Part shown: positions 16,373 to 24,656 of the stretch, piece after piece
How positions within the stretch are numbered: the first letter of the stretch is position 1
How the letters are laid out: each line of letters starts with the position of its first letter
Assembly: GCA_934393265.1 (NCBI GenBank)
Contig: CAKRQL010000024.1
Location: 62,001-126,000, forward strand
Reading direction: 5' to 3'
Length of the DNA: 64,000 nt
Source of the DNA: an uncultured Eubacteriales bacterium
GTDB lineage: Bacteria > Bacillota > Clostridia > Oscillospirales > CAG-272
Made by a program: the position numbers and the translations under genes
Notes under the pieces: generated by a model
What the model was told of the DNA's origin: nothing
Databases searched by the model: none
Seen by the model: the letters and a program-made list of their open reading frames with translations, nothing else

Positions 16373-16445
16373 CCGGGGCATCACAGCCCGTGAGAGCCGT
16401 TGCCTTGCCCCCGTGAATTATAAAGCCGGGCGACGGTGTCCCGTG

Positions 16446-16775
16446 TCATACCTCCTCGAGGCAGACGGTGCCCTCATAGACGTTATGATTGCTGTCCCCC
16501 ATTGAGTCAAAGAACTCGTCATAGGCTATCTCGTATTCCTCTCCCGGACGAAGAACGAGGTTATCCTTGTTCGGGAAGGTCATGACGGCATACTCACCGG
16601 TTACGCCGGACATCAGAGGCGAGACGGTAAAGGAGCTGTCCTCCTGCTGATGAAGAGTGAAGCGGACGACCTTGTCAGAGAGGGCTACCGCCTCGTCTAT
16701 CGCCTCACACCCCATGAGCTCATCAAAGGAATAAAAGGTATAAACATACCTGAATCTCAAAGCATATTTTTTCAT
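16446..16775 (-). CDS. Small protein of unknown function (109 aa)
   Basis: The ATG at 16775 follows GGGAGTGAAAAA. The 109-residue product starts MKKYALRFRYVYTFYSF, is acidic towards its C-terminus (EEYEIAYDEFFDSMGD), and has no signal peptide or membrane segment. I do not recognise a family. It lies 32 bases after the HAD hydrolase gene on the same strand, so the two probably share the promoter at 17464-17492. Confidence 0.65.
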   Translation of the reverse strand: MKKYALRFRYVYTFYSFDELMGCEAIDEAVALSDKVVRFTLHQQEDSSFTVSPLMSGVTGEYAVMTFPNKDNLVLRPGEEYEIAYDEFFDSMGDSNHNVYEGTVCLEEV

Positions 16776-16807
16776 TTTTTCACTCCCGCGCGGCAGACCG
16801 CGCATTT

Positions 16808-17440
16808 TTATTTTTCAGATACATCAGCCCGCAGAGCGGGAATTTTTTCACGCAGAAAATCGTACACGCCCCCGGCGTCGCCCGTAAAGCGGAAGCCTGA
16901 AATCCCGGCGCGCGCCGCCCCGTCGATGTTCTCCTGCCTGTCATCTATAAAGACACTCTTCCCGGGGTCTGTGCCGTATTTCGTTATAAGAATACGGAAT
17001 ATTTCCTCCGACGGCTTTGTATACCCCCACTCCCCGGAAAATACCATACCCGAGAAACCGCGGAGTATCGGGATATCCCCGGAATGTCTTGCAAAATGGC
17101 GGGATATATCCGAAAGAAGATATACATGCACCCCGACGGAAAGAAGCCGCGAAATCAGTACACGCATGCCGGGTATCTCCGGCAGAGCCCATATCCAGCC
17201 GTCTAAAATCCGCCCGGCATAGCCCCGGAGAGACTCCGGCAGGGCGGCACATATATCCGGGAGCACCTCCGCATTCTCTTCCCCGCGGTCGAGCCTGTCC
17301 CAGAAGCGGCGGTCAAATGCCACGCGGCAGAGTATTTCCCTATCCTGCTCCGTCACCTCCGGGCAGATCGCGGAGACAATCAGCCCCGGATCAAACCGGC
17401 AAAGCACCTGACCGAAATCAAATATCACGTTCTCTGTCAT
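16808..17440 (-). CDS. HAD superfamily hydrolase (subfamily IA)
   Basis: The 210-residue protein starts at ATG 17440 after GTGAGG. Motif I appears as VIFDFGQVLCRFDP: the first aspartate is present, but the usual DxD second aspartate is replaced by Gly-Gln, as in several 'HAD-like' family members related to epoxide hydrolase N-domains and YihX-type phosphatases (FDxG). Motif II is LLSDIS, motif III the lysine in YTKPSEEIF, and motif IV SVFIDDRQEN. A sugar-phosphate or nucleotide phosphatase role is likely, substrate unknown. First gene of a two-gene unit. Confidence 0.88.
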   Translation of the reverse strand: MTENVIFDFGQVLCRFDPGLIVSAICPEVTEQDREILCRVAFDRRFWDRLDRGEENAEVLPDICAALPESLRGYAGRILDGWIWALPEIPGMRVLISRLLSVGVHVYLLSDISRHFARHSGDIPILRGFSGMVFSGEWGYTKPSEEIFRILITKYGTDPGKSVFIDDRQENIDGAARAGISGFRFTGDAGGVYDFLREKIPALRADVSEK

Positions 17441-17463
17441 AAAAAACCTCACATACGGGATAA

Positions 17464-17492
17464 ATTCTATCACATTCCGCCGGCTTTGTCAA
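17464..17492 (-). promoter_or_regulatory. Promoter of the HAD hydrolase gene
   Basis: Minus strand TTGACA (17492-17487), 17 bases, TAGAAT (17469-17464), 24 bases before the ATG. Confidence 0.8.
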
Positions 17493-17541
17493 TCCGGAGA
17501 CGCTTATATACCCCGTCCGCGCGGAAATCATACAAAAAGTG

Positions 17542-17570
17542 TTGACATTCGCTCAATATAATGCTAAAAT
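17542..17570 (+). promoter_or_regulatory. Promoter of the BspA-like lipoprotein gene
   Basis: ttgaca (17542-17547), 17 bases, taaaat (17565-17570), then AAGGAATAAGGACA before the ATG. It is divergent from the HAD promoter about 50 bases away. Confidence 0.85.
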
Positions 17571-17608
17571 TGTCCTACGAGATAAATATATTGAAAGGAA
17601 TAAGGACA

Positions 17609-19900
17609 ATGAAAAAGCTTATCGCATCTCTTCTTCTCATCCTTACTCTTACCGTGTCGCTCCTGCTCTTCTCCTGCGGCGGCGGAGGGGTCGACGGCGA
17701 CGAATTTCAAAACGTCGCGGTGACGGATGACGGAATACTCTCCTGGACGGCGCTGAACCGCGCCACGAAATACGAGGTACTGAACGGGAAGTTCGGCACC
17801 GGGGCACCGAGTGAGGAGACAAAAAAGCCCTCGTTTGACCTCAAAAAATTCAATTTCACATCCGGCGAGCATGAAATAACCCTCCTCGCCATAGGCAAGG
17901 ACCCTGACCTCGGGGTCGAGGCGGAGTTTGCCGTCTACGAGGCTGTCGTAACGGTAACGGACGGGGTCTACTCGATAAGAAATCTCACCTTCTCCGACGA
18001 GTATCTTTCTCTTAAGAACTTCGAGGACGCGGACGGCGTCATAACCAACTACATAAAGCCGCAGTTCTACTCCGACCTGGCGGGTGCCACATACACCTCC
18101 CTCGCAAAGGAGATAAAGATAAACGGCGACAACGTATGGGGTCTCTACTCCGACTCCGAATACAAGAGCGAGGTAGCGAGCCAGACGATAACCGGGCTGA
18201 AGCGCGGGCATAACTACTATTACATAAAGCTCAATGACAGAAACGGAACCTTCCTGCGCGGATACAGGCTTGACTTCTACATACTTGATCGGATAGAGGT
18301 AAAGCTCTATTCCGCCCTCGGGAGCGAGCTCGCCACCTTCTCGGTATGGGAGCGCGACCCGATAAGCGTCGCGGACCTCTATTCAAAGGTCCCCGCCGAC
18401 AGCTATATAGCAATCGGCAGTAAAGTCATAGAGCGCGGAGCCGGGACGGTCAAGCCCCTGAAGGGCGACTCCTTCCGCGAGATAAGCAGCGACGAATACA
18501 AGTGTCTCATCCACTTTGACATCTCGAGCGACGGCGTGCTCACCGCAAAGAAGGGACACGACACGGAAAACTGCACCGAGGAAGAGATTGTGATACCGAA
18601 GACCATTCTCGGGCGCGAGGTAAAGGTGCTCGGCAATGGGGATTACCCAATATGCAAGGCAAAGAAAATAACCCTCCCCGAGGGGCTCGTAAGTATATCA
18701 GACTATGCGTTCAACTTTTCGCTCGTCTCCGTGAACATCCCCGACAGCGTCACGTATGTAGGTCCCTACGCTTTCGACCGTTGCCGTTTCGACGATATGG
18801 ACGGTGTTGAGGTTGAAACCGAGGGAGAATACACAAGACTCTTCTATATCGGTAAATGGCTTGTCTCGGCACCAAACGGCGGAGCAATCCGTGAGGGAAC
18901 GGTCGGAATAGCCTACAGATTCTCGAACGTCAACATAAAGCTCCCGGATTCTCTCCGCTATTTTGGCGAACGGGTATTTGAAAGCTGCGACCTCAAGGGC
19001 AGCTCCTACAGCGAGACCGAGAACGGCTTTATCTACAACGGAAAGTTCCTCGTCGGCTCAACGGATGAGCTCGCCTCCGGCGCGCAGATAAGAGAGGACA
19101 CCGTCGGAATAATGCGTTACGCACTGTCGCGCTCTTACAGAACCGACGAATTTATAATTCCCGCGGGCGTCAGATACATACATCAGAATGCATTCGGCTA
19201 CGGAGTGACCGACATAGGCAGCCTCCGCGTGCTTACCGACGCCTTCAGATATGAAAACGGAATCCTTATCGATAAGGATATGACGCGCATCTGCTATATA
19301 TCGAAGAATGTGACAAGGCTCATAATACCGGACAGCGTAACCGAGGTCTGCGAGGGAACGTATGCGGAAATCACAGAGCTCCATATAGGCGCAAATGTGA
19401 AGACCAAGCTCCCCGTAGCATTCGATACCGCGATTACAATCAGCCCCCAAAATAAAAGGTTCATCTTTAAGGACGGTATCCTCTATTACTGGAGCGACAA
19501 AAACTCGCGCTACAACGGAGCGCTCATATTCCACACTGTTACAAAATCCGTCTCCGGGAATATAGAAATCCCCGAGGGCGTCGAGGAAATCCCAAGCAAT
19601 GAATTCGACGGAAATTCGTCGCTTACCGGCGTGACTCTCCCGGAAAGCCTTATCAAAATAGGATGGTATGCATTCCGCGGAACATCCATCACGAAGATAA
19701 ATATCCCGGCGAGCGTCACAGAAATCGGTGACCGTGCATTTGCAGGATCTGCTCTCACGGAAATAACCTTCGCAGATACTAAGGGGTGGAAAAATCGCAA
19801 CGGCGAGCCGGTTGATATAACAAATTCCGAAGCAATTGTCGCTTTGCTCAAATCCGACAATTCAGGCAATAACGCACTTAAAAAATCCACGGACAACTGA
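17609..19900 (+). CDS. BspA-type leucine-rich-repeat surface lipoprotein
   Basis: A 763-residue exported lipoprotein. The signal peptide MKKLIASLLLILTLTV ends in LLFSC, a lipobox whose cysteine would be lipidated, followed by a Gly-rich linker. The N-terminal 200 residues look like a fibronectin/Ig-like beta domain (GILSWTALNRATKYEVL). From about residue 320 to the end there are leucine-rich repeats of the BspA kind, for example LVSISDYAFNFSLVSVNIPDSV and ESLIKIGWYAFRGTSITKI. Such proteins serve in adhesion or ligand binding at the cell surface. It has its own promoter and a good terminator. Confidence 0.92.
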   Translation: MKKLIASLLLILTLTVSLLLFSCGGGGVDGDEFQNVAVTDDGILSWTALNRATKYEVLNGKFGTGAPSEETKKPSFDLKKFNFTSGEHEITLLAIGKDPDLGVEAEFAVYEAVVTVTDGVYSIRNLTFSDEYLSLKNFEDADGVITNYIKPQFYSDLAGATYTSLAKEIKINGDNVWGLYSDSEYKSEVASQTITGLKRGHNYYYIKLNDRNGTFLRGYRLDFYILDRIEVKLYSALGSELATFSVWERDPISVADLYSKVPADSYIAIGSKVIERGAGTVKPLKGDSFREISSDEYKCLIHFDISSDGVLTAKKGHDTENCTEEEIVIPKTILGREVKVLGNGDYPICKAKKITLPEGLVSISDYAFNFSLVSVNIPDSVTYVGPYAFDRCRFDDMDGVEVETEGEYTRLFYIGKWLVSAPNGGAIREGTVGIAYRFSNVNIKLPDSLRYFGERVFESCDLKGSSYSETENGFIYNGKFLVGSTDELASGAQIREDTVGIMRYALSRSYRTDEFIIPAGVRYIHQNAFGYGVTDIGSLRVLTDAFRYENGILIDKDMTRICYISKNVTRLIIPDSVTEVCEGTYAEITELHIGANVKTKLPVAFDTAITISPQNKRFIFKDGILYYWSDKNSRYNGALIFHTVTKSVSGNIEIPEGVEEIPSNEFDGNSSLTGVTLPESLIKIGWYAFRGTSITKINIPASVTEIGDRAFAGSALTEITFADTKGWKNRNGEPVDITNSEAIVALLKSDNSGNNALKKSTDN

Positions 19901-19922
19901 TCGTTGTAAATTTTAATTCCCT

Positions 19923-19965
19923 CTCCGGCAGGTACGGGCTCCGCCCTCCTGCCGGAGACTTTTTT
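19923..19965 (+). terminator. Terminator of the BspA-like gene
   Basis: Stem ctccggcagg (19923-19932) / cctgccggag (19948-19957) followed by acttttttac. Confidence 0.9.
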
Positions 19966-19999
19966 ACAACAAAATATCCGTTTTTGCTCCGATTTTACT

Positions 20000-20028
20000 T
20001 TGACTGCCCCCCTGCGGTATGCTATACT
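20000..20028 (+). promoter_or_regulatory. Promoter of the ADP-ribosylglycohydrolase-family gene
   Basis: ttgact (20000-20005), 17 bases, tatact (20023-20028), 43 bases before the start. Confidence 0.8.
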
Positions 20029-20070
20029 GCATGTGGCAATAAAAAAACACAACAGGAGAGGTATATTCAA

Positions 20071-21528
20071 ATGCTCAAGCTCAACAGAGAAAAATTCCGC
20101 GATAAGGTCTATGCCTGCTTCATAGGCAAGAACATCGGCGGCACGATGGGTACCCCGTACGAGGGTCGCCGCGAGCTGCAGGATATAAAGGGCTTTGTCA
20201 CAGATCCCGGAGAGGTCCTCCCGAACGATGACCTCGACCTCCAGCTCGTCTGGCTCTACGCCGTCGAAAACATAGGACCCTACGGTCTCGACTGCAAGAA
20301 GCTCAGCGAGTTCTGGATAAGCTACATAGTTCCCTACTGGAACGAATACGGTCTCGGTAAAGCCAACCTCACCCGCGGGCTTCAGGCGCCGCTCTCCGGC
20401 GACTATATGAATAACTGGAGAGACTCCAACGGCGCGTGGATAAGAACCGAGATATGGGCGGCTCTCGCCCCGGCATCTCCGGCTCTCGCCGCGAAGTATG
20501 CCATCGAGGATGCGAAGGTAGACCACGGCGCGGGAGAGGGCACGATAGCCGCCGCGTTCGTCGCTGCTATGCAGTCCGCCGCATACGCCGTCCCGGACGT
20601 CAGAAAGTGCATTGACATAGCTCTCACACAGATACCCGCGACCTCCCGCGTATGGCAGTCTGTCACAAAGGTTATCGAGTGCTACAACAAGGGGCTCACC
20701 CCGGTTGAGGCGCGCAATACCATTCTTGAGCTCAACTCCGACATGGGCGACGGCTGGTTTGAGTCTCCCTCCAACGTCGCGTACACCGTCCTCGGACTTG
20801 TATACGGCGAGGGCGACTTCAAGAAGTCTATGATATATGCCATAAACTGCGGCGACGACACCGACTGCACAGGTGCGACCGTCGGCGCGACGCTCGGCAT
20901 AATCGGAGGCACCGCCGGAATACCGTCCGACTGGCGCGCATACCTCGGCGACAACATAATCACAATCTCGCTGAACCGCGCAACCGGGCTCAACGTGCCG
21001 AAAACCTGCATAGCCCTGACCGACAGAGTAATCAGTCAGACGCCCGTCATGCTCACCTGCGGCGGCAATCGCGTAGCCCTCACCGACGGGCATGACGAGA
21101 TCCCCGCGAACATCGCGGAGGAGTATATGAATAACGGAGACACGAAATATGCGCTCTCCCGCCTGCTCCCCTACTCCTTTACCACCGAGCTCGGCTTCTG
21201 CACCGTTACCGCAATCTGGGACGGCGCGCCGGACATCCTGCCCGGAGGACAGAAAAAGGTCACGCTCCGTTTCGACAACAACTGGAAAGTATACGGCAAC
21301 TCGCCGTACTTCATTTCGCTGAGTTGGCTCACCCCCGAGGGCTTTACCGTCGAGGGCAAGAACTCCGTCCGTCTCACTCACTCCAACGCGCATAACCCCG
21401 CGACGGAGGAGGTCACCTTCACTATAACCGCACCCGAGCACGTCGAGCCGGAGAACAGAATAGTCGTAGAGGTAATAACGAACGGCAGACCCACACCGGG
21501 CTATGTCTCGCTCGTTCTTCTCGGCTAA
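20071..21528 (+). CDS. ADP-ribosylglycohydrolase (DraG) family protein with C-terminal beta domain
   Basis: The start is ATG 20071 behind ACAGGAGAGG, giving 485 residues. The N-terminal 330 residues follow the ADP-ribosylglycohydrolase fold: ACFIGKNIGGTMGTPYEG at the start, PNDDLDLQLVW for the first metal-binding aspartates, DHGAGEGTIAAAF, and CGDDTDCTGATVGATLG for the second aspartate pair. The last 110-120 residues (KKVTLRFDNNWKVYGNSPYF, EEVTFTITAPEHVEPEN) look like an Ig-like beta sandwich, which plain DraG lacks. There is no signal peptide. The substrate could be ADP-ribosylated protein or another ADP-ribose or glycoside-like compound. Single-gene unit. Confidence 0.88.
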   Translation: MLKLNREKFRDKVYACFIGKNIGGTMGTPYEGRRELQDIKGFVTDPGEVLPNDDLDLQLVWLYAVENIGPYGLDCKKLSEFWISYIVPYWNEYGLGKANLTRGLQAPLSGDYMNNWRDSNGAWIRTEIWAALAPASPALAAKYAIEDAKVDHGAGEGTIAAAFVAAMQSAAYAVPDVRKCIDIALTQIPATSRVWQSVTKVIECYNKGLTPVEARNTILELNSDMGDGWFESPSNVAYTVLGLVYGEGDFKKSMIYAINCGDDTDCTGATVGATLGIIGGTAGIPSDWRAYLGDNIITISLNRATGLNVPKTCIALTDRVISQTPVMLTCGGNRVALTDGHDEIPANIAEEYMNNGDTKYALSRLLPYSFTTELGFCTVTAIWDGAPDILPGGQKKVTLRFDNNWKVYGNSPYFISLSWLTPEGFTVEGKNSVRLTHSNAHNPATEEVTFTITAPEHVEPENRIVVEVITNGRPTPGYVSLVLLG

Positions 21529-21561
21529 AACAGAGGGTTAAAATTTAACCGGACAGTAAGG

Positions 21562-21607
21562 CTGCCGGGGGCACGTTTTCTGTGCCCCCGGCAGTCTTTT
21601 TATTTTT
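21562..21607. terminator. Terminator after the ADP-ribosylglycohydrolase-family gene
   Basis: Thirteen-base-pair stem ctgccgggggcac (21562-21574) / gtgcccccggcag (21582-21594), then tctttttattttt. It lies between two convergent genes and can also stop minus-strand transcripts less well. Confidence 0.9.
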
Positions 21608-21617
21608 ATGACCGTAA

Positions 21618-22484
21618 TCATATATTGATAAGCATGGCGAGCGTAGCGGCAACCATCATAATCAAGCCCAAAACTGCCTTACGCGATAATCTCTCTCCGA
21701 AAACGAAATAAGAAAACGCGACGGTAACAAGTATACTCAGCTTGTCTATCGGCACAACCACGCTTGCGGGTCCGTCCTGCAGGGCTTTGTAATAGCACAG
21801 CCACGACGCCCCGGTAGCCACCCCGGACAGGCATATAAACGCCAGCTCCTTTGGAGAAATGCCGCGCAATTCCCCGCCTTTCCCGGTGACGAATACCATG
21901 AGCCACGACATGACGAGCACAACGGCGGTGCGTATCATCGTGCCCGCGTTTGACTCCACGTCGGTTATTCCTATTTTCCCGAGAATCGAGGTCAGCGCGG
22001 CAAATACGGCGGAAAGGACGGCGTATATAAGCCACGTCTTTTTTACTTCCTTGTCCCCGGCATCGCTCTTTTTTTCAATCATAAGATATATGCCGACAGC
22101 CATCAGAGCAACGCAGATACCGTGAAACCATGAAACCGGCTCACCGAGTATGATAAAAGCGAGGATAACGGTCAATATCGTGCTTGACTTGTCGACAGGG
22201 ACGACCTTATTGACGTCCCCCGTCTGCAGCGCGCGGAAATAACAGAGCCACGACGCCCCGGTTGCAAGCCCGGAGAGTATAAGAAACAGCCACGACCTTC
22301 CGCTTACCGCCGGGATATCGCCGAGCGAGCCGACGACGAGCACCATAACGAATGACATGACAAGCACTACGAACGTGCGTATTGCCGTCGCCACGGTTGA
22401 GGAGGTTTTTCTGATACCGCATTTTGCAAGTATCGACGTCAGACCGGCAAAAAGCGCGGAAAGAAATGCGAATACCACCCACAT
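21618..22484 (-). CDS. EamA/DMT family transporter
   Basis: A 288-residue inner-membrane protein with ten predicted segments arranged as two EamA repeats. The halves are very similar: ALFAGLTSILAKCGI and AVFAALTSILGKIGI, then LSGLATGASWLCYFRALQTG and LSGVATGASWLCYYKALQDG, then VVPVDKSSTILTVILAF and VVPIDKLSILVTVAFSY. This shows a clear internal duplication. The family exports or imports small metabolites; the substrate cannot be told. It has a TTGACT-N16-TATAAT promoter at 22535-22562 and the start ATG follows GAGGTGATGTT. Confidence 0.9.
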   Translation of the reverse strand: MWVVFAFLSALFAGLTSILAKCGIRKTSSTVATAIRTFVVLVMSFVMVLVVGSLGDIPAVSGRSWLFLILSGLATGASWLCYFRALQTGDVNKVVPVDKSSTILTVILAFIILGEPVSWFHGICVALMAVGIYLMIEKKSDAGDKEVKKTWLIYAVLSAVFAALTSILGKIGITDVESNAGTMIRTAVVLVMSWLMVFVTGKGGELRGISPKELAFICLSGVATGASWLCYYKALQDGPASVVVPIDKLSILVTVAFSYFVFGERLSRKAVLGLIMMVAATLAMLINI

Positions 22485-22534
22485 AACATCACCTCACGGT
22501 AAATATGCCGTTCGTACATTATCGTACCTTAAGC

Positions 22535-22562
22535 ATTATACCACTCCGCCAGGATAAGTCAA
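22535..22562 (-). promoter_or_regulatory. Promoter of the EamA transporter gene
   Basis: Minus strand TTGACT (22562-22557), 16 bases, TATAAT (22540-22535). Confidence 0.75.
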
Positions 22563-22619
22563 GAGTAATCCGCAGCCGAAAAGCAAAAAGCCCGCCGGAA
22601 TTTTACGCCGCCCGTGCAA

Positions 22620-23153
22620 TCAATAGTTTTCTTTTCTTACCTCAAAGTAGGACTGCGGATGGTTGCATACCGGGCAGACCTCCGGCGCCTTGACGCCCAT
22701 GACAAGGTGACCGCAATTGCGGCACTCCCACATTGTCATCTCGCCCTTCTCGAACACCGTCTGTGCCTCCACGTTATGAAGCAGGGCGCGGTATCTCTCC
22801 TCGTGCGCGCGCTCGATAGCGGCGACTGCGCGGAACTTGAACGCGAGCTCGTAAAAGCCCTCCTCCTCCGCTTCCTTTGCGAACGTGTCATACATGTCCG
22901 TCCACTCGTAATTTTCGCCCTCGGCTGCCGCGGCGAGGTTTGCCGCGGTGTCTGAAAGACCGCCGAGCGCCTTGAACCACATCTTAGCGTGCTCTTTTTC
23001 ATTGTCGGCGGTGGAGAGGAATATCGAGGCTATCTGCTCGTACCCCTCCTTCTTCGCGACGGAGGCAAAATACGTGTACTTATTTCTCGCCTGTGATTCC
23101 CCGGCAAATGCCGTCATAAGATTCTTTTCGGTTTTTGAGCCCTTGAGCTCCAT
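22620..23153 (-). CDS. rbr: Rubrerythrin
   Basis: A 177-residue cytoplasmic protein of classical order: an N-terminal ferritin-like four-helix domain with the di-iron ligands in FAGESQARNKY, NEKEHAKMW and AIERAHEERY, then a C-terminal rubredoxin-like site with two Cys pairs (MWECRNCGH and CPVCNHPQSYF). It reduces hydrogen peroxide in anaerobes, taking electrons from rubredoxin or NADH-dependent partners. It lies last in a same-strand group after the Fur-family regulator and reverse rubrerythrin genes, with a hairpin in the 95-base gap. The start ATG follows AAGGGGGACTTTTT. Confidence 0.97.
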   Translation of the reverse strand: MELKGSKTEKNLMTAFAGESQARNKYTYFASVAKKEGYEQIASIFLSTADNEKEHAKMWFKALGGLSDTAANLAAAAEGENYEWTDMYDTFAKEAEEEGFYELAFKFRAVAAIERAHEERYRALLHNVEAQTVFEKGEMTMWECRNCGHLVMGVKAPEVCPVCNHPQSYFEVRKENY

Positions 23154-23194
23154 AAAAAGTCCCCCTTCCCGGTCTCCCGGCTATAATTTTATTA

Positions 23195-23224
23195 TATGTG
23201 CGGCGGAAAAATCCGCCGCACATA
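23195..23224 (-). terminator. Perfect hairpin between the two rubrerythrin genes
   Basis: Thirteen-base-pair stem tatgtgcggcgga (23195-23207) / tccgccgcacata (23212-23224) with loop aaaa. There is no U-tract on the minus strand, so it may be an mRNA stabiliser or attenuator rather than a full terminator. Confidence 0.6.
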
Positions 23225-23248
23225 AAAGAATAAGCTTATCTTAAAATA

Positions 23249-23797
23249 TTACTTATTGAAATATCTCTTGAGGAGCCCCTCAAATGCCTTGCCGTGGCGT
23301 GCCTCGTCGCGCGCCATCTCGTGAACGGTGTCATGGATAGCGTCAAGATTCAGCTTCTTTGCAAGCGTCGCAAGCTCTACCTTGCCTGCGGTTGCGCCGT
23401 TCTCTGCCGCAACGCGGAGCTCAAGATTCTTCTTTGTGGAGTCTGTGACGACCTCTCCGAGCAGCTCGGCAAACTTCGCCGCGTGCTCCGCCTCCTCCCA
23501 TGCCGCCTTCTCGTAATAAGAGCCGACCTCGGGATAACCCTCGCGATAAGCGACGCGCGCCATTGCAAGATACATACCTACCTCGGAGCACTCGCCGCTG
23601 AAATTCATGCGGAGCCCCTCGATAACTCTCTCGTCAACGCCCTTGGCGACGCCGACAACGTGCTCGGCAGCCCATGTGGGCGCGCCTGTCTCCTCTACCT
23701 TGAAGGACGAGCCGGGAGCATGGCATATCGGGCACTCTGCCGGAGCCTCGTCTCCCTCATAAACGTAACCGCATACAGGACATACATACTTTTTCAT
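23249..23797 (-). CDS. Reverse rubrerythrin (NADH peroxidase component)
   Basis: A 182-residue protein with the domain order inverted relative to rubrerythrin. The N-terminal rubredoxin-like centre is KYVCPVCGYVYEGDEAPAECPICHAPG (residues 2-28, quoted with its four cysteines at CPVC and CPIC). The ferritin-like di-iron domain follows, with ligands in MNFSGECSEVGMY, AAWEEAEHAAKF and EMARDEARHGKAF. In Clostridium, reverse rubrerythrins form part of NADH-dependent peroxide and oxygen reduction and are PerR-regulated. Here the gene lies 126 bases after a Fur/PerR-type regulator gene. The ATG is preceded by AAAAGGAGAAAATCAAA. Confidence 0.95.
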   Translation of the reverse strand: MKKYVCPVCGYVYEGDEAPAECPICHAPGSSFKVEETGAPTWAAEHVVGVAKGVDERVIEGLRMNFSGECSEVGMYLAMARVAYREGYPEVGSYYEKAAWEEAEHAAKFAELLGEVVTDSTKKNLELRVAAENGATAGKVELATLAKKLNLDAIHDTVHEMARDEARHGKAFEGLLKRYFNK

Positions 23798-23923
23798 TTT
23801 GATTTTCTCCTTTTAATGTAAAGTTTTGTTTGAAATTCTTTTTGATTTTCAGTTTTGTTCTTTGACTTTGCTTTTGAGTTTTTCTTTGCTTTTACTTTTT
23901 AAGTATTTGCCGTTTTCGGAAGC

Positions 23924-24319
23924 TTAATCACACGGACGGCACTTCCCCGCCGCACCCTCGCGGCACCGGCGGCAGACGCCGTAGTAGACCGTGCGCATCC
24001 TCTCAACCATAAAGCCGTCGCCGACGGTCTGCGGTCTCTCCGTCTCGTCGAGCGGCAGGTCGTAAACCGAGGAGCAAACGCGGCAGACCATGTGCGCATG
24101 GTCATCTGCGCATCCGTCATAGAGCACCGTGCGCTCGTCCGTCTCAACGGTCCGTATCTCGCCCTCCTCGCACAATTTACCGAGATTACGATAAACCGTC
24201 CCGAGGCTGACATCCGGGAGCTCCTTTCTGGCGAGCCCGTATATCTCCGCGGCACTGTAATGCCTGCGCTCTCTGCGGAGTATGCCGAGGATCACCTCTC
24301 TTTGCCTTGAATGTCTCAT
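23924..24319 (-). CDS. perR: Fur family regulator, PerR-like
   Basis: The start is ATG 24319 after GGAGAAAATCA, giving 131 residues. A winged-helix DNA-binding domain (REVILGILRRERRHYSAAEIY, then VSLGTVYRNLGKL recognition helix) is followed by the dimer/metal domain with DDHAHMVCRVC and CRRCREGAAGKCRPC, a four-cysteine structural zinc site. The motif VSLGTVYRNL and the neighbours (reverse rubrerythrin and rubrerythrin) favour PerR, a peroxide sensor, over Fur or Zur. A 17-base palindrome overlapping its promoter suggests autoregulation and control of the whole group. Confidence 0.88.
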   Translation of the reverse strand: MRHSRQREVILGILRRERRHYSAAEIYGLARKELPDVSLGTVYRNLGKLCEEGEIRTVETDERTVLYDGCADDHAHMVCRVCSSVYDLPLDETERPQTVGDGFMVERMRTVYYGVCRRCREGAAGKCRPCD

Positions 24320-24332
24320 TGATTTTCTCCAT

Positions 24333-24349
24333 ATAGGAATAGTTCCTAT
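24333..24349. promoter_or_regulatory. Palindromic operator of the PerR-like regulator
   Basis: ataggaa-tag-ttcctat, a perfect seven-base inverted repeat, starts five bases downstream of the -10 box. Its position and symmetry fit Fur-family autoregulation, although it differs from the classical Bacillus PerR box. Confidence 0.7.
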
Positions 24350-24353
24350 TATC

Positions 24354-24382
24354 ATTTTAGCAGACTTTCACTTCCTTGTCAA
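24354..24382 (-). promoter_or_regulatory. Promoter of the perR-rubrerythrin group
   Basis: Minus strand TTGACA (24382-24377), 17 bases, TAAAAT (24359-24354). Confidence 0.88.
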
Positions 24383-24447
24383 TAGGTTTCCGGAATTTTT
24401 TTTGATTTATTAAATATTGAAACCGAAAAAGCAGACCATATATAAAA

Positions 24448-24504
24448 CCCCCGGGGCGGGCTGCCCCGGGGGTCAAGCTCCCGCGATGCTGCGGGAGCCT
24501 TTTA
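24448..24504 (+). terminator. Double hairpin in gene-poor region
   Basis: Two consecutive stems: cccccggggc / gccccggggg (24448-24457, 24463-24472) and gctcccgc / gcgggagc (24477-24484, 24491-24498), the latter followed by cttttaatt. It looks like a plus-strand terminator, but no plus-strand gene precedes it. Confidence 0.6.
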
Positions 24505-24508
24505 ATTA

Positions 24509-24615
24509 TACTGCTTTCGCAGTCTCGTCCTGCCGTTTTCGCAGTCTTGTTATGCCGTTTTCGCAGTCTTGTTATGCCGTTTTTGCAGTCTTGTTCTGCC
24601 GTTTTCGTCTTGCTA
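24509..24615. repeat. 22-bp tandem repeat (about five copies)
   Basis: Units tgccgttttcgcagtcttgt(ta) begin at 24531, 24553 and 24575, with diverged copies before (from 24509) and after (from 24597). There are no spacers between copies, so it is not a CRISPR array. Confidence 0.8.
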
Positions 24616-24656
24616 TACAGCTTTTTGCGGTTTAAGGTGCGGACTTCTCCTGCCTT

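Noticed and set aside
16136..16384. Lys/Gln/Asn-rich 82-codon minus-strand frame
   Set aside because: It is only the translation of the 35-bp T-rich repeat and the clpB terminator.
19510..21441. Long antisense reading frame (643 codons) opposite the ADP-ribosylglycohydrolase-family gene
   Set aside because: It is a shadow frame of GC-rich coding DNA; the plus-strand gene has motifs, promoter, ribosome site and terminator.
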